DNA of 7,057 nt from Chloroflexota bacterium (GTDB taxonomy: Bacteria; Chloroflexota; Limnocylindria; Limnocylindrales; CSP1-4). Positions within the stretch are counted from its first letter, which is position 1; each line of letters starts with the position of its first letter. Positions 6,801-7,057 of the stretch are shown here, piece by piece. The stretch is from assembly GCA_021812735.1 (NCBI GenBank), contig JAKAMV010000546.1, forward strand, positions 1-7,057, read 5' to 3'. The translations under genes were made by a program, and so were the position numbers. The notes beneath the pieces were generated by a model, which worked only from the letters and a program-made list of their open reading frames with translations, was not told where the DNA came from and did not search any database.

Positions 6801-7057
6801 TATACCTCGCTCTCGACATACGAGGACTGCCCCGCCAAGTTCGCCTTCGGCTACGTGTTCCGCATCCCGCCGCCGGATCGGCCGGCCGCGCCCCTCGCGT
6901 TCGGCTCCACCGCGCACGCCGCCTTCGAGGCGTTCACCCGCGAGCGCCGCGAGCGCATCGCCCGGGGCGAGCCCGCGCCCACCCGCGAGGACCTCGAGCG
7001 CATCTTCCGGAGCCACTGGCAGCCCGTCCAGTACGGCGACGCGACCACCGCCGCCAG
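3813..7057 (+). CDS. UvrD/PcrA-like helicase fused to a RecB/AddB-type nuclease domain, 3' partial
   Basis: The frame is open from ATG 3813 to the window end (1081 codons), so the C-terminus is missing. It predicts an ATP-driven 3'-5' DNA translocase joined to a PD-(D/E)XK nuclease, as in AddAB, AdnAB and RecB. Helicase motifs in order: Q motif Gln27; Walker A GAGTGKT (43-49); motif Ia TYNVKAAAEL (105-114); KNFHGF (135-140); Walker B VDEFQD (375-380); motif III GDDDQSIYRFRGA (406-418); motif IV QNFRS (453-457); GGVSLFE (560-566); motif V LYQAKGLEF (768-776); motif VI EERRLLYVAMTRA (817-829). A charged linker (about 869-885) and a helical stretch lead to the nuclease start: SYTSLSTYEDCPAKF (996-1010) and FGSTAHAAFEAF (1030-1041) with the conserved His1035. 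No earlier in-frame start exists after the stop at 3783. The ribosome binding site is weak (GAG at 3804-3806), so coupling to the upstream gene is plausible. Helicase identity is certain, the nuclease is well supported but incomplete. Confidence 0.93.
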   Translation, partial: MTDATYLPPAANVSLAADPLPQPTPEQRLIIEAPDGPIVVLAGAGTGKTRVIVERVRWLLETKSETRVRGEGTGARAEYIPAEPAPGHDNPFAGPLVPEQLLVLTYNVKAAAELAERLDQTPGIGPAVRARMTVKNFHGFCHRVLVEQAAEAELPVAPDVLDGPGQLLLLRDLRPGLDLLYHNDYGLAGLVDFINRAKDELVSPDDFDAFVAHERAAFEAAYGSYQAALDRLRAAGNLAPLREVAGDYRRVRSGDRLEGLGRVARAYDPEAPARAADRAARRAVRGDGSAPNIRHFSEPDQARVHELAAGYEQDGAALEILRQHELAAVYRAYQAALAERGALDFGEQIALVIRLFQAKPNVLRRWQRQYRYILVDEFQDANAAQIELIELLGRTPDRPDNVMVVGDDDQSIYRFRGATVDAFGDFRDRFSRAPAHDPRAVPSGPPPVWHVTQNFRSGRHVLDGANSLITRNLARLDPGKRLRTEKPVGQPVELIVCNGAEDEAVAIVDRIRELAGPQPGGAPGARPRWNSVAVLYRKHRHRDLIARRLTDEDIPFTVVGGVSLFEAPEIRDVEEGLRAIADPLNDAALVRMMTAGPWRLDAVEILQVTRDASFDRARIITAVRRIVGTGIVREDAAPVEAEQEGGRAAPQSRTIGVATRAKLRQLLDVLEELGPLTWREGPFTVLTRFLERTGVILDLLAVGTTESKRSVVNIGSLMRFASDWQADRPTRALGDFLGYLDAYKGAAGELPTSVELTEDVEGVRLMTLYQAKGLEFPIVVVPELLEGEWPVQDRGQGWFPVELLRGRPPAGDTHIEEERRLLYVAMTRAREHLVLTTYGAGQEKEASRFVSELREADGPHLRVQDRTRAGAGEAGAREADADTNDDTTGAVATVVTLAIGRRVLPIPTTQERRLALRLRAAELVSLIEAADPGAPETAAARADLERRLADIGRSAAARADAARDQGLDPITLRTVALDSADGANLLQVAPLPPRFSYTSLSTYEDCPAKFAFGYVFRIPPPDRPAAPLAFGSTAHAAFEAFTRERRERIARGEPAPTREDLERIFRSHWQPVQYGDATTAA
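6417..6446 (+). repeat. In-frame 15-base tandem repeat in the helicase-nuclease linker
   Basis: Two adjacent 15-base units (6417-6431 and 6432-6446) differ at two positions and encode AGAGE then AGARE (residues 869-878), followed by a looser ADAD continuation. They sit between helicase motif VI and the nuclease domain, where length variation would be tolerated. Confidence 0.6.

Noticed and set aside
5649..7016. A 455-codon open frame on the minus strand
   Set aside because: It is antisense to the helicase-nuclease gene, has shadow-type composition and no motifs.
1..7057. CRISPR arrays, tRNA or rRNA genes, insertion sequence ends
   Set aside because: No regularly spaced repeats, tRNA-like cloverleaf, rRNA-like tract or transposase was seen anywhere in the window by reading.

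Overview
The window is a very GC-rich, densely coded piece of bacterial chromosome. GC was judged by eye at around 70 percent, and almost every third codon position is G or C. Gene style (a SIMPL protein with an Ala/Val-rich N-terminal membrane segment, a NERD-helicase fusion, and a UvrD-type helicase fused to a RecB/AddB-type nuclease) fits a high-GC actinobacterium or a high-GC Chloroflexota lineage. The sequence alone does not decide between them. I see no tRNA, rRNA, CRISPR array, insertion sequence or phage gene, and no gene-free stretch longer than about 200 bases.

Left part, minus strand: a complete extended short-chain dehydrogenase/epimerase of 279 residues (37-876) with a strong ribosome binding site. 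A 158-base gap with a strong GC hairpin separates it from a complete exported or membrane-anchored SIMPL-domain (DUF541) protein of 268 residues (1035-1841). The hairpin lies just past the SIMPL stop codon and probably ends its transcript, so the two genes are probably separate units.

Right part, plus strand: a divergent gene pair starts after a 201-base intergenic region. The first gene (2043-3773) encodes a 576-residue protein with an N-terminal NERD nuclease-like domain and a compact superfamily 1 helicase core. The second (3813 to the window end) stays open for 1081 codons. It encodes a UvrD/PcrA-like helicase with all the main SF1A motifs, followed by the start of a PD-(D/E)XK nuclease domain of the AddB/RecB type, and is cut by the window edge before the nuclease active site is complete. 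Only 39 bases separate the two genes, and the second has a weak ribosome binding site, so they are likely co-transcribed and perhaps translationally coupled.

The plus-strand pair is the most interesting content: two helicases, each joined to a different nuclease-fold domain, side by side. A DNA end-processing or repair role (as for AddAB, AdnAB or RecBCD) or a role against foreign DNA are both reasonable inferences. Nothing else in the window, such as known defence genes or mobile elements, settles it.
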